From Paenibacillus sp. SZ31 (GTDB taxonomy: Bacteria; Bacillota; Bacilli; Paenibacillales; Paenibacillaceae): DNA of 64,000 nucleotides. This document shows positions 35,046-44,074 of this stretch, one piece after another. Every line of letters begins with the position of its first letter. The stretch's first letter is position 1. A program made the position numbers and the translations under genes. Below the pieces are notes generated by a model. The model made no database searches. It was not told the DNA's origin and saw nothing but the letters and a program-made list of their open reading frames with translations. The stretch is taken from contig NZ_JABBEA010000003.1 of NCBI RefSeq assembly GCF_012912005.1, positions 310,001 through 374,000 of the forward strand, written 5' to 3'.

Positions 35046-35636
35046 ATGTCCCCACCAAAACCATCACCCCGCATCACCCGTCTGCTGGAAACATCGCGCA
35101 TATACCTGCGCCCTTTCGAGATTACAGATGTGGATGCTTATTTCCCCAGCCTGTTTGATGCCGAGATGCGCAGGATGACGGGTACACAGAACAGTTTTAC
35201 ACGAACTCAGGTTGAACGTTACGTTGAGAATGCAGCACAGGATGACTCCAGACTGATGCTACTGATTGCTTTGCAGGAAAATGACCAAATCATCGGAGAT
35301 ATCGTCCTGATGGACATGCATGCCAAGAATCGCAGTGCACACATCCGGGTTGCTATCGATCAGGCTGAGCATCAAGGAAAAGGTTACGGTAGCGAGGCGT
35401 TGCTGCTTATGCTGGACTACGGCTTCGGAATCTGTAACTTGCATCGAATTGAGCTTGAGGTGTACGCCTTTAACGAGCGAGCCATTCGCACGTATGAGAA
35501 GCTTGGATTCCAGCGCGAGGGTGTGAAGCGGGATGTCTTGTTCTACAATCATCAATACCATGATGCCATACAGATGAGCATGCTGGAGGATGAGTTTAGG
35601 CAACGTCATATGAAAGATCAGGCAGGGAATGTTTGA
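35046..35636 (+). CDS. GNAT N-acetyltransferase, RimJ/RimL type
   Basis: A 196-residue acetyltransferase. RLYLRPFE-like opening (SRIYLRPFEITDVD), then HIRVAIDQAEHQGKGYGSEAL with the acetyl-CoA loop Q-x-x-G-x-G, and LHRIELEVYAFNERAIRTYEKLGFQ as motif B. TAGGAGGAAC upstream sets the ATG at 35046; the longer open frame from 34992 is not supported. Substrates in this group range from ribosomal protein termini to polyamines and antibiotics; unknown here. Confidence 0.88.
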   Translation: MSPPKPSPRITRLLETSRIYLRPFEITDVDAYFPSLFDAEMRRMTGTQNSFTRTQVERYVENAAQDDSRLMLLIALQENDQIIGDIVLMDMHAKNRSAHIRVAIDQAEHQGKGYGSEALLLMLDYGFGICNLHRIELEVYAFNERAIRTYEKLGFQREGVKRDVLFYNHQYHDAIQMSMLEDEFRQRHMKDQAGNV

Positions 35637-35665
35637 TTTTTCGATCAGCTAAAATCAAACTAAAA

Positions 35666-35695
35666 AACCGGGGGATCTAATAACCCTCCCCGGTT
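35666..35695 (-). terminator. Terminator of the lipid kinase gene
   Basis: AACCGGGG pairs with CCCCGGTT and the - strand runs on into TTTTTTAG. The stop codon of the kinase lies in the loop. Confidence 0.75.
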
Positions 35696-36573
35696 AGAAA
35701 CTTCAAATGACCCGTCAGCACCGATAGCTCGGCGGGTGTCTTCATATACAATTCGCCATCCGTGTCAGCTGACATCGGCGCATCCGTCTTCACTTTTAAC
35801 GTAGATGCCTTGAAGTATGAAATGCTCTCACTCTGAGGTTGCCAATCTCCCTCTGGCTTGTGCGACAGCATCTCTCGCAGCAGCGGAACGCCTGTCTCAT
35901 GAATAATGAGCACGTCCAGTTCACCATCCTGCAACGCATCCGGTGCAAAGGGCAGGGCATTCGTTCCCAGAAAACGGCCATTGGCTGCGTAGATCATCAC
36001 AGCTTCGCCTTCCATCTCTTTCCCATCCGCCTCCAGTTGGTAACGAAACGGCTCTGTACGACTAATTGTCTGTAAGGTGCTGATGAAGTAACTGAGCTTA
36101 CCCAGCGCGCCTTTCAGATTCTCGTTAATATTCTGCGATGCATCACTGATCAAGCCAATGCCGAAAAAGTTCGTGAACACCCGATCATTAGCCCGTCCAA
36201 CATCAATGGACACCACCCGACCTGCCAGCATTTCTTGTGCCGCAGTCTCTGCATCCGGTGAAATGCCGAGAGAACGCGCAAAGTCATTACAAGTGCCTCC
36301 AGGCAATATGCCAATCAACGGAGGATTTTGCAGATCGGCCAGTCCATTCACACATTCATGCACCGTGCCATCCCCACCGAGGATAAACACCACATCGAAT
36401 TGTTCCCCGCGCTCACGACACAGCTTCTCTCCCTCACCCGGTTCATCCGTGCGCACAATGACGAGTTCGTGAACAGCAGGAGCCAGCACACCAGCCACCA
36501 TACCCACTGTATTCTCACGATTGGCCTTGCCCGAATGATGATGATGAATTAACAACGCTTTGTTAAACTCCAT
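35677..36573 (-). CDS. Diacylglycerol/lipid kinase (DagK/YegS family)
   Basis: A 298-residue kinase. The nucleotide-binding motif GGDGTVHECVNGL (around residue 65) and GILPGGTCNDFARSLGI define the DAG kinase catalytic domain. The C-terminal beta-sandwich includes FTNFFGIGL and GELDVLIIH. It phosphorylates diacylglycerol or a similar lipid at the membrane. GGAGGAAGAGAAGG before 36573 fixes the start. Whether it acts with the LTA synthase at 55756, which produces diacylglycerol, is conjecture. The gap 36574-36842 shows only AT-rich promoter-like sequence. Confidence 0.88.
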   Translation of the reverse strand: MEFNKALLIHHHHSGKANRENTVGMVAGVLAPAVHELVIVRTDEPGEGEKLCRERGEQFDVVFILGGDGTVHECVNGLADLQNPPLIGILPGGTCNDFARSLGISPDAETAAQEMLAGRVVSIDVGRANDRVFTNFFGIGLISDASQNINENLKGALGKLSYFISTLQTISRTEPFRYQLEADGKEMEGEAVMIYAANGRFLGTNALPFAPDALQDGELDVLIIHETGVPLLREMLSHKPEGDWQPQSESISYFKASTLKVKTDAPMSADTDGELYMKTPAELSVLTGHLKFLTGEGY

Positions 36574-36842
36574 CCTTCTCTTCCTCCATTCCAATGTTTG
36601 TTACCCTTTACCCACAAAGGTCGAAGCCGTAAACAAGCCCTGCGCTACTCGCTCATCATGATCCAAAATAGGTTTCCCAATTAAGTATGCATCCTAATCG
36701 GCATTCATTCGTAATAGTATGCATGAGAAAAAAGGTTTCTCCACACCTTATGTCATAAGGTTGCAAATTTTGCTGGTGAGAACCCATTCAAAATGAGTCA
36801 AAGCGGTTATATCTATACCATATACGAATGGAGGGATTCCCT

Positions 36843-37394
36843 ATGATTCCGGCAACGTTGGAACAATTAGAGCAAGTTCGCAAGGAATGCCGTACCATGG
36901 TTCGCAAAAGAGCTACCGCATCTGCCGGTACAACACTCGTTCCGCTGCCCGGTACAGACGTACTGGCTGATGTGGGGATGCTGATGCAGTTGCTGCCTGC
37001 CATTAACAATAAATTCGGATTATCACAAAAACAGCTGGACGGCATGGACCCCGAGACCAAATCCATGATCTATGGATTCGTCATGTCCATCGGAAGCAAA
37101 GTCATCGGTCGTATGATCACCAAGGAATTGGTGGTACAGGTTTTGAAAAGAGTCGGCGTACGCGTAGCCACCAAATCGGTCGCCAAATTTGTTCCATTTG
37201 CAGGACAGGGACTGGCTGCCGCACTCAGCTTTACAGCCATGCGCTATGTGGGTAACAAACATGTGGATGACTGTTATGAGGTCGTCAAACGCATGATTGA
37301 GCAGCGCGAATTGATCCCGGGTGAACCCGCTCCATCTGCACTGAAGGAAGCTAATAGCGACGACGCGAAGGTGGAAGTGAATAAGAATCAGTAA
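36843..37394 (+). CDS. DUF697-like hypothetical protein
   Basis: A 183-residue protein. The region ASAGTTLVPLPGTDVLADVG followed by LLPAINNKFGL resembles DUF697/YcjF helices. Two Gly/Ala-rich, weakly hydrophobic stretches (about 70-100 and 115-140) might insert into the membrane, and the C-terminal tail is charged. GGAGGGATTCCCT directly before the ATG is a clear ribosome site. No GTPase domain, usual partner of DUF697, is present in the protein or next to it. Function unknown. Confidence 0.65.
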   Translation: MIPATLEQLEQVRKECRTMVRKRATASAGTTLVPLPGTDVLADVGMLMQLLPAINNKFGLSQKQLDGMDPETKSMIYGFVMSIGSKVIGRMITKELVVQVLKRVGVRVATKSVAKFVPFAGQGLAAALSFTAMRYVGNKHVDDCYEVVKRMIEQRELIPGEPAPSALKEANSDDAKVEVNKNQ

Positions 37395-37438
37395 ATAACT
37401 CATTCATATCTCAGCGTCAATCCTCTAGAGATACGACA

Positions 37439-37479
37439 AATAGCCGGAAACCCCTAAGGGTTTTCGGCTATTCTTGTTA
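37439..37479. terminator. Bidirectional terminator
   Basis: AATAGCCG-AAACCC pairs with GGGTTT-CGGCTATT around CTAA; T-rich on + (TTCTTGTT) and A-rich before it. Confidence 0.75.
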
Positions 37480-37492
37480 TTTATATCTATAA

Positions 37493-39370
37493 TCAGATCG
37501 CTTGCGGCTGTTGCTCCGTAAATTGACTATTGTACAGATCCGCATAGAAGCCCTGACTTGCCATCAATTCTTCATGATTGCCCTGTTCAATCACGTTACC
37601 ATGATCCATAACCAGGATCAGATCGGCGCCGCGAATGGTGGACAAACGGTGTGCAATAACAAAGCTTGTGCGATCTTTCATCAGATCATTCATTGCTTTC
37701 TGGATAAACACTTCGGTCCGTGTATCTACACTGCTCGTTGCTTCATCCAGAATGAGAATAGCTGGATTTGCCAGGATCGCTCTTGCAATTGTGAGCAACT
37801 GTTTCTGCCCCTGGGAAATGTTCGATGCCTCTTCATTCAGCACCGTATCATATCCATCAGGCAATGTGCGAATAAAGTGATCCGCATGTGCCGCCACGGC
37901 TGCTTTGATGACTTCCTCTTCCGTAGAACCTTCTCGACCATAGGCGATGTTGTCCCGAATCGTTCCGTTGAACAACCAGGTATCCTGGAGCACCATTCCG
38001 AACAGACTGCGTAACTTGCCACGTTCCATGTCCTTAATGTCAGCACCGTCAATCGTAATCCGACCATCCTGAATTTCGTAGAAACGCATTAACAGGTTGA
38101 TCAGGGTGGTTTTACCGGCTCCTGTTGGTCCAACAATGGCTACCGTCTGTCCCGGTTTCACATCAATGTTCATGTTATGAATGAGCAGTTCATTTTCTTT
38201 ATATCCAAAATTAACACCTTGGAATGCAACCGCACCTTTGGGCTGCTGTAATTGCACGGGTTGTTTGGACTCTGGAACTTCTTCCTCTTCATCCAGCAAC
38301 TCGAATACACGTTCCGCCGAAGCAATCGTCGATTGAATAATATTCGAGATATTCGCAATCTGGTTAATCGGTTGTGTGAATTGACGGGAGTACTGTGTAA
38401 AGGCCAGAATATCCCCGATGGAGATAGACCCACGTGTAACGAAGATCCCACCGACCACACAGATCAGCACATAACCCAGGTTACCAACAAAACTCATGAG
38501 CGGCATAATAATACCGGAGATAAACTGAGCTTTCCAACCGGATTCATACAGCTCTTCATTGACTTTCTCGAATTGCTGTACGGATTGTTCTTCGCGTCCA
38601 AATGCTTTGACGACCTTGTGTCCCGTGTACATCTCTTCGACATGACCATTCAGTTCCCCAAGGGATTTCTGTTGACCTGCAAAGTGTTTTTGCGAACGGG
38701 ATGCGACCAGCATGACAACAACCACACTGAGTGGCAACGTCAAAATCGTGATCAAGGTCATCCATGGACTAATCGTCAGCATCATGATAATTACGCCGAC
38801 AATCGTGACGATAGACGTAATAAACTGTGCCAAACTTTGCTGAAGTGTATTACTGATATTGTCCACGTCATTCGTGGCACGGCTAAGCGTCTCCCCAGTC
38901 GTGCGGGAATCAAAGTATTTCAAAGGAAGGCGTCCAACCTTCGCACTAATCTGCTCACGCATGTCATAGACAACACGCTGGGCTACACCGGCCATCAGAT
39001 ATTGCTGAACATACATAAATGCAGCACTGAATAGATAGAGTCCGCCAAGCAGGTATAATACTTTCATCAATGCAGGAAAATCAATCCCGGCCCCCTGCAC
39101 ACCCTGAAGGATGGCAATGGCGCCTTGGCTGAGAATATCCGTTCCTTCGGCCATGATCTTTGGACTGATGATGCTGAATACGGTACTCAGAATGGCTGCG
39201 ACCAGCACACCCAATAGGCGAGAACTGTGGGGCTGGAGATAACGAATCAAGCGCCGCAGTGTACCTTTGAAATCTTTCGCTTTCTCAGCGGGAGGTCGCA
39301 TGCCCATTCCGGGACCTGGACCCGGTCCACCAGGTGGACGAGGCGACTTGCGTTCTGTACGTTCACTCAT
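37493..39370 (-). CDS. Multidrug ABC exporter half with canonical NBD
   Basis: A 625-residue half-transporter. A Pro/Gly-rich N-terminal tail (RPPGGPGPGPGMGMRPP) precedes six membrane helices and an ATPase domain with Walker A GPTGAGKTT, signature NISQGQKQLL (altered from LSGGQ), Walker B LILDEATSSVD with the catalytic Glu, and IAHRLSTI with the H-loop His. It starts within the stop of the partner (ATGA overlap). The partner's catalytic residues are altered, so this subunit should supply the hydrolytically active site of a heterodimer of YfiBC/BmrCD type. Confidence 0.9.
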   Translation of the reverse strand: MSERTERKSPRPPGGPGPGPGMGMRPPAEKAKDFKGTLRRLIRYLQPHSSRLLGVLVAAILSTVFSIISPKIMAEGTDILSQGAIAILQGVQGAGIDFPALMKVLYLLGGLYLFSAAFMYVQQYLMAGVAQRVVYDMREQISAKVGRLPLKYFDSRTTGETLSRATNDVDNISNTLQQSLAQFITSIVTIVGVIIMMLTISPWMTLITILTLPLSVVVVMLVASRSQKHFAGQQKSLGELNGHVEEMYTGHKVVKAFGREEQSVQQFEKVNEELYESGWKAQFISGIIMPLMSFVGNLGYVLICVVGGIFVTRGSISIGDILAFTQYSRQFTQPINQIANISNIIQSTIASAERVFELLDEEEEVPESKQPVQLQQPKGAVAFQGVNFGYKENELLIHNMNIDVKPGQTVAIVGPTGAGKTTLINLLMRFYEIQDGRITIDGADIKDMERGKLRSLFGMVLQDTWLFNGTIRDNIAYGREGSTEEEVIKAAVAAHADHFIRTLPDGYDTVLNEEASNISQGQKQLLTIARAILANPAILILDEATSSVDTRTEVFIQKAMNDLMKDRTSFVIAHRLSTIRGADLILVMDHGNVIEQGNHEELMASQGFYADLYNSQFTEQQPQAI

Positions 39371-41094
39371 GCGATCTCCTCCTCTGTCAGCTGGGAGGAT
39401 ACAATCTCACGATACACTTCATTGTGCTCCAGCAGCTCTTTATGTGTTCCTGAACCGACAATTCGTCCCTCATCCATGACTAGAATGCGATCGGCATCCA
39501 TTACTGTACTTACGCGCTGGGCTACAATCAGCACAGCCGCTTCTGTCGTTTCGGACTTCAGTGCAGCACGAAGTTTAGCATCCGTTTTGAAATCGAGAGC
39601 AGAGAAACTGTCATCAAAAATATAGACTTCCGGACGGCGAACAAGTGCGCGAGCGATGGACAGACGTTGCTTTTGTCCACCAGATACATTATTACCTCCT
39701 TGTGCGATAAGGCTATCATATCCTTCTTTCATCTCGGTAATGAAGTTCTCTGCCTGAGCCGTACGGGCTGCATGAACAACTTCATCCATTGTGGCATCGT
39801 CTTTCCCGTGACGGATATTCTCCGTAATCGTACCCGTGAAGAGGACTGCCTTCTGCGGTACAAAGCCAATTTTGGCACGTAGATCTTCCTGCCGAAGTTC
39901 ACGCACATCCGTACCATTTACCCGAACACTACCTTCAGTCACATCATAGAATCGTGGAATAAGACTGAGCAATGTCGATTTCCCTGAACCCGTACCGCCA
40001 ATAATGGCTGTCGTCTCACCTGAGCGAGCTGTGAAGGAAATACCAGACAAAGCTGCATTCTCTGCACCCGGATAACGGAAGGTTACATTATCGAACTCAA
40101 TCATACCTTGCATCGCTTTCATGCCACTCGGCTGCTCAGGATTGCTAAGATCCGGCTGCATATCAAGTACTTCGTTGATCCGCTCTGCCGATGCCGAAGC
40201 TCTTGGAATCATGACAAAGATCATGGAAACCATAATCAGCGAGAACATAATCTGCATCGCATACTGAATGAAGGCAATCAGAGAACCAATATTCATATTG
40301 CCGCTGTCAATCCGCAAACCACCAAAATAAAGGATGGCAATCATCGAAAAGTTCATAACCAGCATCATTACAGGCATGATGGTCGCCATGAGCACATTGA
40401 CCTTGATCGAAGCGTCCCGCAGTTCCGTGTTGGCCCCATTGAAGCGTACACGCTCATGCTTACCGCGGTTAAAGGAACGAACAACCCGAATCCCTGTTAA
40501 TTGCTCCCGCAGCACCAAGTTGAGTCGGTCCAGCTTTTTCTGAATGGTTTTGAACAAAGGTAAACCCTTGGCACCAATCAGCGCAATGGCTCCACCCAGT
40601 ACAGGAAGCACAACCAGGAAGATCGTAGATAATTTGGCGTCCTGAGATACCGCCATGAAGATACCCCCGATACACATGAGCGGAGCCATAATCATCATGC
40701 GCAGCATCATCGTAAGTACGTTCTGTACCTGTGTAATGTCATTCGTTGTACGCGTAATCAATGAAGCAGTACCCATCTTATCGAACTCCTGGAGCGAAAA
40801 GTTCTCCACATGACGGAATACTCTGCTACGCAGTTGTTTGGCAAACCCACCCGCTGTGCGGGATGAGAGGTAACTGGCAATCACCGAACATACTGTTCCG
40901 CCAATCGCAATGACCAGCATCCAACCGCCAATCTGCCAGATATATGGGATATCTCCTTTAATAATGCCGTCATTCACGATGTCTGCCATCAGCGTGGGTA
41001 GGTACAGTTCAGCCAAAGACTGTAACATGATCAGACCCAGAATGAAGAAGATGGGGATTTTGTAAGGCTTCAACATGCGAAACAGTTTCATCAT
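39367..41094 (-). CDS. Multidrug ABC exporter half with degenerate NBD
   Basis: A 575-residue half-transporter with six membrane helices and an ATPase domain. Walker A GGTGSGKST and signature NVSGGQKQRLS are normal, but the catalytic Glu after Walker B is Asp (IFDDSFSALD, D495) and the H-loop His is Gln (VAQRVSTV, Q526). These are the known marks of the non-catalytic partner in heterodimeric exporters. It overlaps MarR upstream and its partner downstream by 4 bp each. The membrane helices face hydrophobic drugs in relatives; the substrate is unknown. Confidence 0.9.
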   Translation of the reverse strand: MMKLFRMLKPYKIPIFFILGLIMLQSLAELYLPTLMADIVNDGIIKGDIPYIWQIGGWMLVIAIGGTVCSVIASYLSSRTAGGFAKQLRSRVFRHVENFSLQEFDKMGTASLITRTTNDITQVQNVLTMMLRMMIMAPLMCIGGIFMAVSQDAKLSTIFLVVLPVLGGAIALIGAKGLPLFKTIQKKLDRLNLVLREQLTGIRVVRSFNRGKHERVRFNGANTELRDASIKVNVLMATIMPVMMLVMNFSMIAILYFGGLRIDSGNMNIGSLIAFIQYAMQIMFSLIMVSMIFVMIPRASASAERINEVLDMQPDLSNPEQPSGMKAMQGMIEFDNVTFRYPGAENAALSGISFTARSGETTAIIGGTGSGKSTLLSLIPRFYDVTEGSVRVNGTDVRELRQEDLRAKIGFVPQKAVLFTGTITENIRHGKDDATMDEVVHAARTAQAENFITEMKEGYDSLIAQGGNNVSGGQKQRLSIARALVRRPEVYIFDDSFSALDFKTDAKLRAALKSETTEAAVLIVAQRVSTVMDADRILVMDEGRIVGSGTHKELLEHNEVYREIVSSQLTEEEIA

Positions 41095-41633
41095 GGCGTA
41101 TCATCTCCTTGTGTCGAATCATCCTTTTGCAGGGAGGGAAGTGTATCAAAAAAGGTGTATACCTTCGTCAATAGCTCAGCCAGCTGAGTGCTGTCTTCTT
41201 CCCCCAGGTGTTTAACGAGTTTGTTGAATATCTCCATGCGCTCTTCATGAGCAGCCCGAATGATTTCACGGCCTGCTTCAGTAATCGTGATGCGGACAGC
41301 ACGCCGATCCTCCGGGTCCATCGTCCGCTTGACCAACCCCTCATCTTCAAGACCCCGAATAACCGGTGTAATGGTTGGTGACTTCACTCGTAGCAAAGCA
41401 CTGATTTCCGAGACTTTCATCCCGGGATGATTGGATTGGATCGTGTCATTAAAATCAGGCGGGTTATCCTGCCAATTCAACCGTTCTCCCGGATGCATCC
41501 CGTGGAGCAAACAACCCAGCACCATAATTTCATTGTGATTGCGCCCATGAGGTTTATGTTGCCTCCATTTGCCTTTATTAAACTGCATGATGGAGTATAA
41601 AAGCTTCTGAGCGACCGGATCAATACCCGTCAT
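41091..41633 (-). CDS. MarR-family transcriptional regulator
   Basis: A 180-residue winged-helix protein. MKVSEISALLRVKSPTITPVIRGLEDEGLVKR is split by the recognition helix (SPTITPVI), and the wing follows as DPEDRRAVRITITEAG, typical of MarR. GGAGGAACCC precedes the ATG. It heads the operon with the two ABC halves and overlaps the first by 4 bp, so it very likely controls drug-induced expression of the exporter. Confidence 0.9.
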   Translation of the reverse strand: MTGIDPVAQKLLYSIMQFNKGKWRQHKPHGRNHNEIMVLGCLLHGMHPGERLNWQDNPPDFNDTIQSNHPGMKVSEISALLRVKSPTITPVIRGLEDEGLVKRTMDPEDRRAVRITITEAGREIIRAAHEERMEIFNKLVKHLGEEDSTQLAELLTKVYTFFDTLPSLQKDDSTQGDDTP

Positions 41634-41790
41634 AATGGGTTCCTCCTTCTTTCTTTATCATTCCATAGACATCCAACATCATAGGACATCTATTAAATAG
41701 CATTACAATTAAATAGATGTACAATTAATTAGGTATACTAAGTATATTCTCGAAAGAAGACAAAGTCAAACATCTAAAAATAACCAATAT

Positions 41791-41840
41791 AACCCCATAA
41801 CAAGAGCTGATGTGCGCTTGATTATGGGGTTTGTCATTTT
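41791..41840 (+). terminator. Hairpin between marR and the SLH lipoprotein gene
   Basis: AACCCCATAA-AAG pairs with CTT-TTATGGGGTT, followed by TGTCATTTT. No gene on the + strand precedes it within 4 kb, so it may be a leader attenuator for the 41911 gene or the trace of a lost gene. Confidence 0.55.
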
Positions 41841-41910
41841 GCCGTCATTGGAGCCCGTTATACTTATTTCAAAATGTAGTAACCAGAATTTAAGGAGATG
41901 AAGATCAAAG

Positions 41911-43902
41911 ATGAACAGATTCACAATAGGAAAAGCAGGCTTGATACTGGCTTTATTTGCAATAGTGCTAAGCGGCTGTGTAAGCAGCAAAAGTTCTTTT
42001 ACAGTAGAATACCCAATGGATATGCCAAGTCAAGATACCCAATTATTCTTCCGCTATTCCACTGGAGAGATTGTACAGGTTCCAAATATTGAAACTGGAA
42101 ACCAGGTAGAAATGATTACGGATATTAATAAAAAACTAGTCGGGGGATATGCTGAAGCCGATGGGGTTGCTTGGGTTCCTGATCCTGAATATCCAAGTAA
42201 TAGTCTAATTTATCTGAAAAATATTCAAACTAACAAACCAACAACTGCCGCAGATCATGTAACGCTAACCGGAGCACCCGTGCCGTCTCCTGTTTATCCT
42301 GGTTATTTAAGTTATACGTTGGCTGTCTACGATGATCAGGGGAACCCTGTTAACAACCGAACTGAAATCTTTCTGCATGGAGACGATCCCAATCTGGAGT
42401 TTCATAGTCTGTATGGATATGGCGACCAAACCGTAACAAGTGGATACTCATACTATACAGAGGGTGGACTTGGGCTTGTGACTTTCCACATCAAATCCAC
42501 TCCAATTACTAAGCCAATCAGTGTATACTCTGGCTCAAAACTGCTTAATAGTAACTTACTATCCATCGTTACCGATGTTAAAATAACCAACCCGGACGAT
42601 GTCTATTCCGTAGTAACTGGTGAGACGTTGGCTCTAAATGCTACAATCCTACCTACTAATGCAGCTAATCCTAACGTAACCTGGTCTGTCTCGGATCAAA
42701 CCGGAACAGCCACGATCGATTCGACTACAGGCGTAATTACCGCTGGAGACCCGGGAACCGTTTTGGTTCAGGCGACTGCTACGGATGGTAGTGGAGTCGT
42801 TGGAAGTGTTCAAGTCACCATTACACCGCCTCCTATTCTCGTCAATTCCATTACGATCAACGGCAGCGATTCTGTGCAAGCAGGCCAGTCGATTCCACTA
42901 ACCGCAAATGTTTTTCCATCCGATGCTTCGAATTCTTCTGTAGTCTGGACCGTGCAGAACGGAACAGGTAAAGCGACTATTGACGCAAACGGAAAACTAA
43001 CTGGAACTTCAGCAGGATCTGTTCAGGTTAAAGCCGAGGCAGCAGATCTTTCAGGCGTATTCGGAACCAAAACCGTTGTGATCAGCGCGATTAACAACGG
43101 GGGTAATGGAGGCAATACAGGTGGTAACTCTGGAGGAGGTTCAGGTGGTGGATCAAGCTCACCAGCAGCACCTGCACCAGTTCCTACAACTGTACCAACA
43201 CCCGTGACACCATCTGAGCCGAGTCCTCAGCCAACACCCGGAACAACGGTAATACCTGGACCTACATTCAACAACCAGGTTATCAATATGGATACCTTCA
43301 TGACGAGCTTCACCCAGAAGATTAAAGCAGCACAGTCCAAGCCTGCGTCAGTTCAATTAACCGATACAACTACGCACTGGGCGGGTTCAACTGTAGATAC
43401 ATTCGTAAAACTGGGTGTCGTAACGGGTTATACGGATGGCTCCTTCCATCCAAATGCCAGCATCACCCGTGCCGAGTTCGCAACCCTGATCACCAAAGTA
43501 TTCGATCTGTCGAGTAACCAAGGCAATACAATAAGCGACGTATCAGGTCACTGGGCAGAATCATCCATTCGCTCTCTGCAAAGTAAGGGTGTGTTGTCCG
43601 GTTACCCGGACGGTACATTCAGACCGAATCAAGAGATCAAACGTTCTGAGATCATCGCCATCATCTCGCGCATTATGGATCTGAGCAAGGTACCAACCGC
43701 AGAAGCACCCGCTTTCTCCGATCTGGAGCATACCTGGAATAAAGCTCAGCTCCAGCAAGCGGCAGCAGCCGGAATTATTCAAGGAGATCGGAATGGAGAA
43801 TTCCATCCTGCGAACTCTGCTTCCCGTGCAGAAGCACTGACTATTATTTTACGAGTGCTCCAGACCAATTCTGAATTTGCAGCACTTCTTCACTCCCTAT
43901 AA
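41911..43902 (+). CDS. SLH-domain lipoprotein with Ig-like (Big2) domains
   Basis: A 663-residue surface protein. The signal peptide ends in VLSGCVSS, so Cys23 should be lipidated. A beta-rich region (30-210) is followed by two Big2 domains (about 212-305, with LPTNAANPNVTWSVSD, and 310-392, with FPSDASNSSVVWTV), a Gly/Ser then Pro/Thr-rich linker (393-450), and three SLH repeats (about 485-655; HWAGSTVDTFVKLGVVTGY, then HWAESSIRSLQSKGVLSGY). SLH modules bind pyruvylated cell-wall polymers, so the protein could bridge membrane and wall. AAGGAG upstream supports the ATG. Confidence 0.88.
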   Translation: MNRFTIGKAGLILALFAIVLSGCVSSKSSFTVEYPMDMPSQDTQLFFRYSTGEIVQVPNIETGNQVEMITDINKKLVGGYAEADGVAWVPDPEYPSNSLIYLKNIQTNKPTTAADHVTLTGAPVPSPVYPGYLSYTLAVYDDQGNPVNNRTEIFLHGDDPNLEFHSLYGYGDQTVTSGYSYYTEGGLGLVTFHIKSTPITKPISVYSGSKLLNSNLLSIVTDVKITNPDDVYSVVTGETLALNATILPTNAANPNVTWSVSDQTGTATIDSTTGVITAGDPGTVLVQATATDGSGVVGSVQVTITPPPILVNSITINGSDSVQAGQSIPLTANVFPSDASNSSVVWTVQNGTGKATIDANGKLTGTSAGSVQVKAEAADLSGVFGTKTVVISAINNGGNGGNTGGNSGGGSGGGSSSPAAPAPVPTTVPTPVTPSEPSPQPTPGTTVIPGPTFNNQVINMDTFMTSFTQKIKAAQSKPASVQLTDTTTHWAGSTVDTFVKLGVVTGYTDGSFHPNASITRAEFATLITKVFDLSSNQGNTISDVSGHWAESSIRSLQSKGVLSGYPDGTFRPNQEIKRSEIIAIISRIMDLSKVPTAEAPAFSDLEHTWNKAQLQQAAAAGIIQGDRNGEFHPANSASRAEALTIILRVLQTNSEFAALLHSL

Positions 43903-43919
43903 TTAAGATGCAATAATTG

Positions 43920-43961
43920 AAGCCTGCCAAGCCTGTTTCCAAGTCTTGGTGGGCTTTTTTA
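43920..43961 (+). terminator. Terminator of the SLH lipoprotein gene
   Basis: AGCC-CCAAG pairs with CTTGG-GGCT, then TTTTTT. Confidence 0.8.
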
Positions 43962-44074
43962 ACAGATTCAACCATCGATGGAAACTTCCTTTTTGAACCC
44001 AAAAATAAAAGTGAATATCCGCTCTCAAACACGTATGTTTTTAATCTTTATTCTGATAACATAGGAGGCATATC

